Assembly (NCBI GenBank): GCA_910587905.1
Contig: CAJUOF010000156.1
Span: forward strand, 1 to 17,742
Reading direction: 5' to 3'
DNA from: an uncultured Lachnospiraceae bacterium
GTDB taxonomy: Bacteria > Bacillota_A > Clostridia > Lachnospirales > Lachnospiraceae
Length of the DNA stretch: 17,742 nt
Under the pieces are notes generated by a model that had not been told where the DNA came from, did not search any database, and was given only the letters and a program-made list of their open reading frames with translations. The position numbers and the translations under genes were made by a program. This document shows, in pieces, positions 1 to 7,448 of this stretch (its first letter is position 1; every line of letters begins with the position of its first letter).

Positions 1-246
1 GGGCTGGCATTCCAGATCCAGGATGACATTCTGGATGTGACCAGCACCAGGGAGGTACTTGGAAAGCCGGTGGGAAGCGATGAAAAAAACGAAAAGACGA
101 CTTATGTGACTCTGAAAGGACTTGAAACGGCCAGAGAACAGGTGGATTTTTATTCCAAAAGGGCAAAGACGGCACTGGAGAGCCTGTCCGTTCGGAATGA
201 ATTCCTGAATGAGCTGGTTCTTGCACTGATTACCAGAGAAAAATAA
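1..246 (+). CDS. ispA: Polyprenyl (farnesyl/geranyl) diphosphate synthase, 3' end only
   Basis: The reading frame is open from the first base, so the gene starts before the window; 81 residues remain. They begin GLAFQIQDDILDVTST, which carries the second aspartate-rich motif (DDxxD) of trans-isoprenyl diphosphate synthases, where Mg2+ and the allylic diphosphate bind. It is followed by the GKPVGSDEKNEKTTY stretch typical of bacterial farnesyl diphosphate synthases, where the chain is cut by a K-T-T-Y type motif. The family makes C15 (or C10-C20) prenyl diphosphate from IPP and DMAPP. The stop is 14 bases before dxs, and this ispA-dxs pairing is common in Firmicutes and puts two isoprenoid steps in one transcript. 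The ispA assignment over other short-chain synthases rests on this neighbourhood; product chain length cannot be read from the fragment. Confidence 0.93.
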   Translation, partial: GLAFQIQDDILDVTSTREVLGKPVGSDEKNEKTTYVTLKGLETAREQVDFYSKRAKTALESLSVRNEFLNELVLALITREK

Positions 247-260
247 GAGGGGTAGGTCTC

Positions 261-2147
261 ATGTTAGAGAAAATCAGCTCTCCGGAGGATCTGAAAGCTC
301 TGGACCCCGGAAAGTATCAGGAGCTGGCCGCAGAGATTCGGCAGTTTTTATTGAAAAAAGTGAGCGAGCATGGAGGACATTTGGCCTCGAATCTGGGAGT
401 GGTGGAGCTCACCATGGCGCTTCACCTGGCTCTGGATCTGCCGGAGGATAAGATCGTATGGGATGTGGGACATCAGGCCTATACCCATAAACTTCTGACG
501 GGAAGGCAGGAGGGGTTTGACACGCTCCGGGAATATGGAGGTTTAAGTGGATTTCCCAAACGCAAGGAATCAAGCTGTGATTGTTTTGACACGGGACACA
601 GCTCCACGTCCATTTCGGCTGGTCTCGGCTTGGTGGAGGCCAGAGACCGATTGGGAGAATCCTACACGGTGGTCTCTGTCATCGGTGACGGAGCCCTTTC
701 CGGCGGGATGGCCTATGAAGCCCTCAACAATGCCTCGCGGCTGAAGAGCAATTTTATTATTGTGCTCAACGACAACAATATGTCGATCTCTGAGAGCACG
801 GGAGGATTTTCCAGATATCTTTCCGGGATCCGACTGGGGAGTGGCTACAATAATCTGAAACGGGATGTGCGGCGGGGACTCTCTAAGGTGCCGGGGGTCG
901 GAGAATCTCTGGTGGAGAATATCAGCCAGGCGAAGATGGCCTTAAAACAGATGGTGATGGTGCCTGGGATGCTGTTTGAAAATTTGGACATTACTTATGT
1001 GGGTCCCATTGACGGCTACAACATTCCCCAGATGGTTCGTATTTTCGAGGAGGCCAAGAAGATCGACCGCCCGGTGCTCATCCACGTGAAAACGAAAAAA
1101 GGAAAAGGTTATGAGCAGGCGGAGCGATATCCGGCCAGATACCATGGCGTTTCTCCTTTTGACATAGAGACGGGAAAAAGTCACACAGAAAGTGTTTCAC
1201 CCAGCTACACGGAGGCATTTTCCAGAACCATCTGCAGACTGGCGGAGAACGATGAAACAATTGTGGCAGTGACGGCAGCCATGCCGGAGGGGACAGGCTT
1301 AAAACGGTTTAGCTCCCGCTATCCGGATCGTTTTTACGATGTGGGGATCGCCGAGGAGCATGCGGTCACTTTTGCAGCCGGCATGGCGGCGGGAGGTTTG
1401 AGACCGGTGGTGGCTGTCTATTCCACCTTTCTGCAGAGGGCCTATGATCAGATCCTCCACGATGTCTGTCTGCAGAAGCTTCCGGTGGTTTTTGCACTTG
1501 ACCGGGCAGGCCTTGTGGGGAGCGACGGGGAGACTCACCACGGCATGTTTGATCTGTCGTACCTGGGAAGCATCCCGGGGATGACGATTTTTGCGCCCAA
1601 AAATCGATATGAGCTTCGGGATGGGCTAAAATTTGGGCTGTCCGGTGATGTCCCCTTCGCCATCCGCTATCCCAGGGGAACGGCTTGGGCGGGACTCAAG
1701 GAATATAAGGCGCCCATTGAGATGGGGAAGAGCGAAGTCATTTTTCGGGAAAAAGGGATCGCTCTGCTGGCCGTGGGGTCCATGGTGGAGACGGCTCTAT
1801 CTGTTTATGAAGGGTTAAAGGAGGCCGGGATTTCGGCGACCCTGATCAACGTGCGGTTCGTAAAGCCCATGGATACGGCACTTTTCCTGGAGCTTTTGAA
1901 GGAGCACAGTCTGTTTGTCACCATGGAGGAAAATGTGGCGACAGGAGGCTTTGGAGAACGGTTTTCCAGTTGGCTTGGGGAACAGAAGCTGCCTGCGAGG
2001 GTGTTGAGGGCAGCCATCCCTGATACCTTTGTGGAGCAGGGACCGGTAACACTTTTGAGAGAGAAGCTGGGACTTTCGGCGGCTTCCGTCTTGGAGAGAG
2101 TCCTCAAAGCCTGGAGAGAAAACTGCAGGAAGGAAGACGGGGAATGA
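261..2147 (+). CDS. dxs: 1-deoxy-D-xylulose-5-phosphate synthase
   Basis: Thiamine diphosphate enzyme that condenses pyruvate and glyceraldehyde 3-phosphate to DXP, the first step of the non-mevalonate (MEP) isoprenoid pathway and a branch to thiamine and pyridoxal. The 628-residue length fits the family (about 620). Visible motifs are GGHLASNLGVVEL near residue 38 (His40 in the active site), the TPP/Mg motif GDGALSGGMAYEALNNA at 142-158, LNDNNMSIS, the transketolase-type IAEEHAVTFAAG with the catalytic Glu at about 365, and DRAGLVGSDGETHHG. The start is supported by an AGAGGGGT-type ribosome site just upstream. It lies 14 bases after ispA and its TGA overlaps the ATG of tlyA, so translation is probably coupled. 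No separate promoter or thiamine riboswitch is visible in the short gap. Confidence 0.98.
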   Translation: MLEKISSPEDLKALDPGKYQELAAEIRQFLLKKVSEHGGHLASNLGVVELTMALHLALDLPEDKIVWDVGHQAYTHKLLTGRQEGFDTLREYGGLSGFPKRKESSCDCFDTGHSSTSISAGLGLVEARDRLGESYTVVSVIGDGALSGGMAYEALNNASRLKSNFIIVLNDNNMSISESTGGFSRYLSGIRLGSGYNNLKRDVRRGLSKVPGVGESLVENISQAKMALKQMVMVPGMLFENLDITYVGPIDGYNIPQMVRIFEEAKKIDRPVLIHVKTKKGKGYEQAERYPARYHGVSPFDIETGKSHTESVSPSYTEAFSRTICRLAENDETIVAVTAAMPEGTGLKRFSSRYPDRFYDVGIAEEHAVTFAAGMAAGGLRPVVAVYSTFLQRAYDQILHDVCLQKLPVVFALDRAGLVGSDGETHHGMFDLSYLGSIPGMTIFAPKNRYELRDGLKFGLSGDVPFAIRYPRGTAWAGLKEYKAPIEMGKSEVIFREKGIALLAVGSMVETALSVYEGLKEAGISATLINVRFVKPMDTALFLELLKEHSLFVTMEENVATGGFGERFSSWLGEQKLPARVLRAAIPDTFVEQGPVTLLREKLGLSAASVLERVLKAWRENCRKEDGE

Positions 2148-2938
2148 AAGAACGGCTGGATGTGCTTTTGGTGTCAGGGGGATTTGCGGAGTCCAGGGAG
2201 AAAGCCAAGGCAATGATTATGGAGGGACTTGTTTTTGTGAACGGAGAGCGGGAGGACAAGGCAGGGGCCTCGTTTCCCACAGATGTCTCCATTGAGGTGC
2301 GTGGACAAACCTTAAAATATGTAAGCCGGGGAGGTCTTAAGCTGGAAAAGGCCATGAGTCATTTTGGGCTGTCCCTTTCAGGGAAAGTCTGTATGGATGT
2401 GGGAGCATCCACGGGGGGCTTTACCGATTGTATGCTGCAAAACGGTGCGGTGAAGGTATATTCGGTGGATGTGGGCAGGGGGCAGCTTGCCTGGAAGCTC
2501 AGGCAGGATCCGCGGGTAGTCTGCATGGAGAAAACCAACATCCGTTATGTGGTGCCGGAGGATATCGGCGAGGATGTCTCCTTTGCCTCCATCGACGTGT
2601 CTTTTATCTCTCTGACCAAGGTGCTGGGCCCGGTGCGGGAGCTTCTTCTGCCAAAAGGCGAGGTGGTCTGCCTCATCAAGCCCCAGTTTGAGGCGGGGCG
2701 GGAAAAGGTGGGGAAGAAAGGCGTGGTGCGGGAGCCGGAGACCCACCTGGAAGTGATCGAAACGGTGATGAGTTATGCGGGAGCATTGGGCTTTGGCAGG
2801 AAGCATCTGGAATTTTCTCCCATCAAAGGACCGGAGGGAAACATCGAATACCTGCTTCACCTGGAAAAGGGGGGAGAGGATCTTGCGGAACTCTCTCCGA
2901 AGACAGTGGTGGCGAAGGCCCACGAGGAACTGAGATGA
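2144..2938 (+). CDS. tlyA: TlyA/YqxC family rRNA 2'-O-methyltransferase (S4 + FtsJ domains)
   Basis: 264 residues, the usual size of the TlyA (hemolysin A-like) family. In mycobacteria TlyA 2'-O-methylates cytidines in 16S and 23S rRNA; in Bacillus the homologue is YqxC. An S4 RNA-binding domain covers about residues 3-62 (RLDVLLVSGGFAESREKAKA, then VNG). An FtsJ-type SAM-dependent methyltransferase follows, with motif I as CMDVGASTGGFTDCML from residue 83, then SVDVGRGQLAWKLR, ASIDVSFISLTKV and LIKPQFEAGREKVGKKGVVR. The start ATG overlaps the dxs stop in an ATGA junction, and its own TGA overlaps the nadK start in the same way. The position between dxs and nadK is conserved in many Clostridia and Bacilli. 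Exact target nucleotides in this organism are unknown; the hemolysin name in databases is probably misleading. Confidence 0.95.
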   Translation: MKERLDVLLVSGGFAESREKAKAMIMEGLVFVNGEREDKAGASFPTDVSIEVRGQTLKYVSRGGLKLEKAMSHFGLSLSGKVCMDVGASTGGFTDCMLQNGAVKVYSVDVGRGQLAWKLRQDPRVVCMEKTNIRYVVPEDIGEDVSFASIDVSFISLTKVLGPVRELLLPKGEVVCLIKPQFEAGREKVGKKGVVREPETHLEVIETVMSYAGALGFGRKHLEFSPIKGPEGNIEYLLHLEKGGEDLAELSPKTVVAKAHEELR

Positions 2939-3759
2939 ACCGATTTTATATGATAACCAATAAAGATAAAGATCCGGAGCTTTCGGTGACAAAGAAGATC
3001 CGGGATTTTTTGATCGAGAATGGGCGGGAATGTGTCCTCGGTGACGAGGGTCCGCTTCCGGAGAACTGCGACTGTGTGCTGGTGCTCGGCGGCGACGGAA
3101 CCTTGCTCCAGGCGGCCAGGGAATTGCGGGAAAAGGATGTGCCGCTTTTGGGAGTCAACCTGGGAACCCTTGGCTATCTGGCAGAACTGGACGTGCACAT
3201 GGCACTTTCCGGTCTTTCCGGCCTGCTGGAGAACGGTCCGGAGGTCATCGAGGAGCGGATGATGCTGAAGGGAACGCTCTTTCGCCAGGGACGGCCGGTC
3301 AGTTCGGATATCGCCCTCAACGATATTGTGGTGGGGAGAAGCTCCGGCTTTCGCATTGTCCGCTTCAATGTCTACGTGGACGGAGAGTTTTTGAGTGCCT
3401 ATGCGGCGGACGGACTGATTGTGGCGACTCCAACCGGCTCCACCGCCTATAACCTGTCGGCGGGGGGACCCATTGTGGAGCCGACGGCTTCCCTTCTGAT
3501 GCTGACTCCGGTGGCGCCCCACGGAATGCTTGACAGGAGCATTGTATTTTCAGACAAGAGCAGAATTAAGTTAGAGCTGGCGTCTCTTCCCGGAAGGCCG
3601 GAGACGGAGGCATTGGTGGGATTCGACAGTGACAGCCAGTTTCCGCTTTTACCAGGAGATTTTATCGAGATCGAGAAGGCGGAGCGGACCACGAAGATCT
3701 TAAAGCTTTCTCGCATTGGATTTTTGGAGACGCTTCGCCACAAAATGTCGGCGGAATAG
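2935..3759 (+). CDS. nadK: NAD kinase
   Basis: Phosphorylates NAD to NADP with ATP or polyphosphate, setting the cytoplasmic NADP pool. 274 residues, normal for Firmicute NadK (about 265-290). The GGDG motif (52-55, in VLVLGGDGTLLQAAR) is the phosphate-binding and catalytic signature. It is followed by GVNLGTLGYLAE, the conserved NDIVV stretch, YAADGLIVATPTGSTAYNLS and SAGGPIV (about 160-181), all in the family order. The start is the ATG of the ATGA overlap with tlyA, which argues for coupled translation. The gene ends 20 bases before argR. No reading-frame damage is seen. Confidence 0.97.
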   Translation: MNRFYMITNKDKDPELSVTKKIRDFLIENGRECVLGDEGPLPENCDCVLVLGGDGTLLQAARELREKDVPLLGVNLGTLGYLAELDVHMALSGLSGLLENGPEVIEERMMLKGTLFRQGRPVSSDIALNDIVVGRSSGFRIVRFNVYVDGEFLSAYAADGLIVATPTGSTAYNLSAGGPIVEPTASLLMLTPVAPHGMLDRSIVFSDKSRIKLELASLPGRPETEALVGFDSDSQFPLLPGDFIEIEKAERTTKILKLSRIGFLETLRHKMSAE

Positions 3760-3779
3760 AGACAGGGGGACAAAGGCAC

Positions 3780-4232
3780 ATGAAACTGGAACGCCACAGC
3801 AAGATCGTGGAATTGATTGGGAAATATGAGATTGAAACCCAGGAGGAATTGGCGGACAGGCTTAGAGGGGCGGGCTTCAAAGTGACTCAGGCCACCGTTT
3901 CCAGGGATATTCGGGAGTTGAAGCTGACAAAAGTACCTATGGAGGGGGGCGGGCAGAAGTATGTGGTGCTCCACAAAGCAGACGGGAATCTGAGCGATAA
4001 GTATATCCGTATTTTGCGGGATGGCTTTGTCTCCATGGATATGGCACAGAATATTCTGGTGGTGAAGACGGTTCCAGGCATGGCTATGGCGGTGGCAGCG
4101 GCCCTTGACGCCCTGCATTTTCATGAGATTGTGGGGTGTATCGCCGGGGACGATGCGATTATGTGCGCAGTCCGAAGCGTGGACGACACGATCATCGTTA
4201 TGGAAAAGCTGCGCCGGATCATGGCGCCATAG
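3780..4232 (+). CDS. argR: Arginine repressor ArgR/AhrC
   Basis: 150 residues, the standard length for the hexameric arginine-dependent repressor of arginine biosynthesis and activator of catabolism. The N-terminal winged-helix DNA-binding domain is clear (residues about 1-70; TQEELADRLRGAGFKVTQAT with recognition helix then VSRDIRELKL). The C-terminal oligomerisation and arginine-binding domain contains IVGCIAGDDAIMCAVRS, with the double aspartate that contacts arginine in family structures. An AGGGGGA ribosome site lies about 12 bases before the ATG. Sitting between nadK and recN is the usual Firmicute location, where it appears to ride the operon instead of sitting by arg genes. No ARG-box palindrome was recognised in the 20-base gap upstream. 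Confidence 0.97.
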   Translation: MKLERHSKIVELIGKYEIETQEELADRLRGAGFKVTQATVSRDIRELKLTKVPMEGGGQKYVVLHKADGNLSDKYIRILRDGFVSMDMAQNILVVKTVPGMAMAVAAALDALHFHEIVGCIAGDDAIMCAVRSVDDTIIVMEKLRRIMAP

Positions 4233-4248
4233 GAAAAGGAGGAGTTTC

Positions 4249-5925
4249 ATGCTGTTAAATCTGCATGTGAAGAATCTTGCGCTGATTGATGAAGCGGACG
4301 TGAATCTGGGGGAGGGGCTTAATATCCTGACCGGTGAGACGGGAGCCGGTAAATCGATCCTGATCGATGCGGTGAACATGGCTCTTGGGGCGAAGACTGC
4401 CAGAGGACTTCTCAGAGAGAACGGGGAGCCGGCCGGCGTGGAGCTCCTATTCAGCGTATCGGGACAGGAGAAGGAGGACGCTTTAAAGGAGCTCGGCGTG
4501 ACCGTGGAGGAGGACGGTTCTGTATTGATCGCGAGACGGATGAGCCGCGGGAAAAGCATCTGCCGGATCAACGACGAGACGGTGACGGTGTCCAAGCTTC
4601 GGGCAGTGACGGCTCTGCTCATCGACATTCACGGACAGCACGAACATCAGTCTCTTCTCCATAAGACGAAGCATCTGGAGATTTTGGATGCCTACGCAAA
4701 GGTTCGAGAGCAGCACATAAAGGGGAAGCTTGCAGAAAGTTATCGTGTTTTTTCATCGGCACAAAAGGAGCTTGCTTCCTTTGAAATGGGGGAGGAAGAG
4801 CGGCTTCGGGAAATGGATTTTCTCTCCTATGAAATCCGGGAGCTGGAGCAGGCAGAGCTTGTGGATGGAGAGATCGAGGAGCTGGAGCTTCGCCATAGGC
4901 AGATGGTCAATGGCGCAAGGATTATGGAGAGCCTTGCCAAGGCTATAGAGTATGCGGGCGGCGAAACGGGAGCCGGAGATTTCTTAAGCCGGGCAGTGCG
5001 GGAGCTCTCAGAGGCGGCCCACTATGACGAGGGGCTTTCGGAGCTGTTAGCCCAGGCAGAAGAGGCGGAGGGACTGGTGGGTGACCTCGGCCGGGGACTT
5101 TCTGATTACGCCTCAGATCTGGAGTTTGATGATCGGGAACTTCTGGCACTGGAGAGCCGATTGGATCTTCTCCACGGTTTGCAGGCCAAATATGGCAGCA
5201 CCTATGAGGAGATGGTACAGGCGCTGGACGGCAGGAGAGAGAAGCTGATGGCTCTACAGGAATTTGATGAGCGGAAGCAGAAAGCCAAAGAGAGCTACGA
5301 GAGGGCCAGGGAGGAAGCGTATCGTCTGGCCGGGGAGCTTTCCCAGATCCGAAACGAGGAGGCGGAGAAGCTTACGGTATCCATCCGGGAGGCGCTTGTG
5401 GATCTCAATTTTCTGGAGGTGCAGTTTTCCATAGAGTTTACGGAGCTTTCCCACATCAGTGCGAACGGAACAGATGAAATCGAATTTCTGCTCTCGACCA
5501 ATCCCGGGGAGCCCCTAAAACCTCTTTCTCAGGTGGCTTCCGGCGGCGAGCTTTCCAGGATCATGCTGGCGATCAAGGCGGTGCTTGCAGACAGTGACGA
5601 CATCGAAACGCTGATTTTTGATGAGATCGATACGGGGATCAGCGGAAGGACGGCGCAGAGGGTGTCTGAAAAATTAAATGATATTGGGAAAAGCCACCAG
5701 GTCATCTGTATTACCCATCTTCCCCAGATCGCAGCCATGGCCGACTGCCATTATAAAATCGAAAAAGCAGTGAAGAACGGAAGGACTGTCACAGAGGTGA
5801 CAAAGCTGACGGCCGACGAGGAAATTGAAGAATTGGCGAGACTGCTTGGCGGCGCCGCCATCACGCAGGCCGTGAAAAAAAATGCCAGAGAAATGAAGGA
5901 GCTGGCGAAAAACCGGAAAGATTAA
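4249..5925 (+). CDS. recN: DNA repair ATPase RecN
   Basis: SMC-like ATPase that gathers at double-strand breaks and promotes homologous recombination. 558 residues from the chosen start, matching the family (about 550-575). The Walker A motif GETGAGKS is at 29-36, the ABC signature in VASGGELSRIMLAIKA at 429-444, and Walker B LIFDEIDTGISG at about 455-466, followed by ITHLPQIAAMAD. Between them lies the long charged coiled-coil (about 150-370). The frame is open further upstream to an ATG inside argR, but the start at 4249 has an AAAGGAGGAG ribosome site 5-6 bases away and gives the conserved MLLNLHVKNLALIDEADV N-terminus, so the longer version is rejected. It is the last gene of the operon before a hairpin. 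Confidence 0.97.
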   Translation: MLLNLHVKNLALIDEADVNLGEGLNILTGETGAGKSILIDAVNMALGAKTARGLLRENGEPAGVELLFSVSGQEKEDALKELGVTVEEDGSVLIARRMSRGKSICRINDETVTVSKLRAVTALLIDIHGQHEHQSLLHKTKHLEILDAYAKVREQHIKGKLAESYRVFSSAQKELASFEMGEEERLREMDFLSYEIRELEQAELVDGEIEELELRHRQMVNGARIMESLAKAIEYAGGETGAGDFLSRAVRELSEAAHYDEGLSELLAQAEEAEGLVGDLGRGLSDYASDLEFDDRELLALESRLDLLHGLQAKYGSTYEEMVQALDGRREKLMALQEFDERKQKAKESYERAREEAYRLAGELSQIRNEEAEKLTVSIREALVDLNFLEVQFSIEFTELSHISANGTDEIEFLLSTNPGEPLKPLSQVASGGELSRIMLAIKAVLADSDDIETLIFDEIDTGISGRTAQRVSEKLNDIGKSHQVICITHLPQIAAMADCHYKIEKAVKNGRTVTEVTKLTADEEIEELARLLGGAAITQAVKKNAREMKELAKNRKD

Positions 5926-5943
5926 TCATATATAGAAAAGAGG

Positions 5944-5993
5944 GAGCCTGATTTCTTCAAGGGAAAAATTACCGAGAAGGAATGAGGCTCTTT
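5944..5993 (+). terminator. Hairpin after recN, probable operon terminator
   Basis: GAGCCT at 5944-5949 pairs with AGGCTC at 5985-5990. The pairing continues inward through ATT(T/C)CTTC against GAAGGAAT with one mismatch and one G-U pair, giving a stem of about 15 positions around a 15-17 base loop. Only TTTCT follows directly, so the U-tract is weak. It separates the housekeeping operon from the sporulation promoter of spoIVB, which is where a terminator is expected. Confidence 0.55.
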
Positions 5994-5994
5994 C

Positions 5995-6025
5995 TGCATG
6001 GGCTTTGTTTTTTTGACCCATACTA
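5995..6025 (+). promoter_or_regulatory. Sigma-G-like forespore promoter of spoIVB
   Basis: A -10 element CATACTA lies at 6019-6025 and is identical to the sigma-G -10 consensus of Bacillus. An 18-base spacer precedes it, and TGCATG at 5995-6000 matches the -35 consensus TGAATA at four of six positions. It lies about 50 bases before the spoIVB start, right after the recN hairpin. In B. subtilis spoIVB is transcribed mainly by forespore sigma-G, so position, sequence and gene agree. Confidence 0.65.
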
Positions 6026-6076
6026 AAGGAGTGTGATAGAAAAATGCGATAGAAAATTTGAGACAGGAGGCACGCC

Positions 6077-7354
6077 ATGACACGGAAACAGAAATACAGG
6101 AGGCTATTGATACGTCTGATCTGGCTTATGATTATTTTTACCTGTATCTTCTCTTATTATTACATCAGAAATCAGGTTCCGGGAAAAATCCATGTTGTGG
6201 TGGGAGAAGAGGGAACTTTTCACTTTGCGCTGCCCTGGGGGAGCACGTTGGAGACGGAGAGCGAGGAGGTGCTTCTGGGCGGTGAATCCAACATTCCGGA
6301 GGGAGCAGTCCGCATTGACACGGGGAATTCTTTTACGGTCCAGGGCATAAAGACTGGTAATTATGATGTGGACATCAAGCTGTTCGGCTGGCTGCCGCTT
6401 CGGAGCGTCCAAGTGGAGGTGGTGGAGGAGCATTCCGTCTTTCCCGGCGGCGAGCCCATCGGTATTTATTTGGAAATGGATGGAATCATGGTGGTCGGCA
6501 CCAGCGAGCTGACGGATGTCTCCGGCAATGTGGTGGAACCAGCTTATGGAATCATTCAGTCGGGAGATTACATTTTGGAAGCGGCCGGCCAACCGGTGGA
6601 AAACAAAGAAGCTTTGATCTCGGCCATCTCGGAAAACGGGGAGAATCCCTGTGTATTTACCATCCGGCGGAATGAGGAAGTCATGGAGGCGAAGGTGGAC
6701 ACGGTGCTTACCGAGGACGGGACCGTGAAGGCCGGAATCTGGGTCAAAGACGACGCCCAGGGAATCGGTACGCTTACCTACGCGGAAGGAAACGGAGGTT
6801 TCGGGGCGCTGGGACATGCCATGAGCGACAGCGACACGGGAAAACGGCTGGAGGCTTCCGGCGGAACTTTGGAGCGAGCCGAGATTCAGGACGTGCTAAA
6901 GGGGGAGGACGGTTCCCCCGGTTCCCTGCTGGGAACCATTGTATATGGCGGCGGAATCCTTGGAAATGTAGAAAAAAACACGGATTCCGGCATTTTCGGC
7001 CGTCTGGAGGATCAGAGCCTGCTCTCCGAGGCGGCGGCCCTCCCCGTGGGCTACAAGCAGGACGTGGAGCTTGGTCCCGCCGTGATCCGCTGCTCTGCCG
7101 ACGGGACCTTAAAAGACTATGATATTGAAATCATCAAAGCGGACATTACCACCGACAGCAACAAGGGACTGGTGGTGCAGGTGACGGATCCGGAGCTCCT
7201 CGCCCTGACCGGCGGCATCGTGCAGGGGATGAGCGGTTCGCCCATCATCCAGAACGGCAGGCTGGTGGGCGCCGTGACCCACGTGTTTGTCCAGGATTCC
7301 ACGAAGGGATACGGGATTTTTCTGGAGACGATGCTGGAGGAGGGGAAGAAGTGA
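6077..7354 (+). CDS. spoIVB: SpoIVB, sporulation intermembrane serine peptidase
   Basis: Family S55 serine protease secreted by the forespore into the intermembrane space. It cleaves SpoIVFA to release SpoIVFB, which then processes pro-sigma-K in the mother cell. 425 residues, close to the 426 of B. subtilis. A short basic N-terminus and a membrane anchor cover about residues 8-30 (LIRLIWLMIIFTCIFSYYYI). A PDZ domain lies around 125-210 (YGIIQSGDYILEAAGQPVEN). The protease domain has GIGTLTYAEGN then FGALGHAMSD, with the catalytic His at 247, and GGIVQGMSGSPIIQNGR, with the nucleophile Ser at about 386, followed by VGAVTHVFVQDSTKGYGIF. A strong GGAGG site precedes the ATG. The expected neighbour spo0A does not follow; an accessory segment does, and a second copy of this gene's last 126 bases occurs at 8964-9089. 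Confidence 0.97.
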   Translation: MTRKQKYRRLLIRLIWLMIIFTCIFSYYYIRNQVPGKIHVVVGEEGTFHFALPWGSTLETESEEVLLGGESNIPEGAVRIDTGNSFTVQGIKTGNYDVDIKLFGWLPLRSVQVEVVEEHSVFPGGEPIGIYLEMDGIMVVGTSELTDVSGNVVEPAYGIIQSGDYILEAAGQPVENKEALISAISENGENPCVFTIRRNEEVMEAKVDTVLTEDGTVKAGIWVKDDAQGIGTLTYAEGNGGFGALGHAMSDSDTGKRLEASGGTLERAEIQDVLKGEDGSPGSLLGTIVYGGGILGNVEKNTDSGIFGRLEDQSLLSEAAALPVGYKQDVELGPAVIRCSADGTLKDYDIEIIKADITTDSNKGLVVQVTDPELLALTGGIVQGMSGSPIIQNGRLVGAVTHVFVQDSTKGYGIFLETMLEEGKK

Positions 7355-7376
7355 CATTTTGAAGAGGAATTCTTAG

Positions 7377-7405
7377 TTGTGCGGACATGAACGATATGAT
7401 ATTAT
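7377..7405 (+). promoter_or_regulatory. Possible vegetative promoter of the AlbA_2-domain gene
   Basis: TTGTGC (7377-7382) and TATTAT (7400-7405) are separated by exactly 17 bases and sit 43 bases before the start codon at 7449. The -10 box matches five of six consensus positions, the -35 only three. It gives the accessory gene its own transcription independent of sporulation-specific spoIVB. Confidence 0.4.
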
Positions 7406-7448
7406 TGTGTATATCAAAGCGGAAGACTCCATGTAGGAAGGGGGCCTT

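Noticed and set aside
4105..4248. Upstream extension of recN beginning inside argR
   Set aside because: The frame is open but the 48 extra residues match no RecN N-terminus; the ATG at 4249 has a strong ribosome site and the conserved beginning.
3447..4628. Long open frame on the minus strand (393 codons) across nadK, argR and recN
   Set aside because: It is antisense to three clear genes; its translation shows no domain and has the composition of a codon-bias shadow.
6044..6052. Tiny ATG-CGA-TAG frame after AAAGGAG before spoIVB
   Set aside because: Only two codons; possibly a leader, but nothing supports a function.
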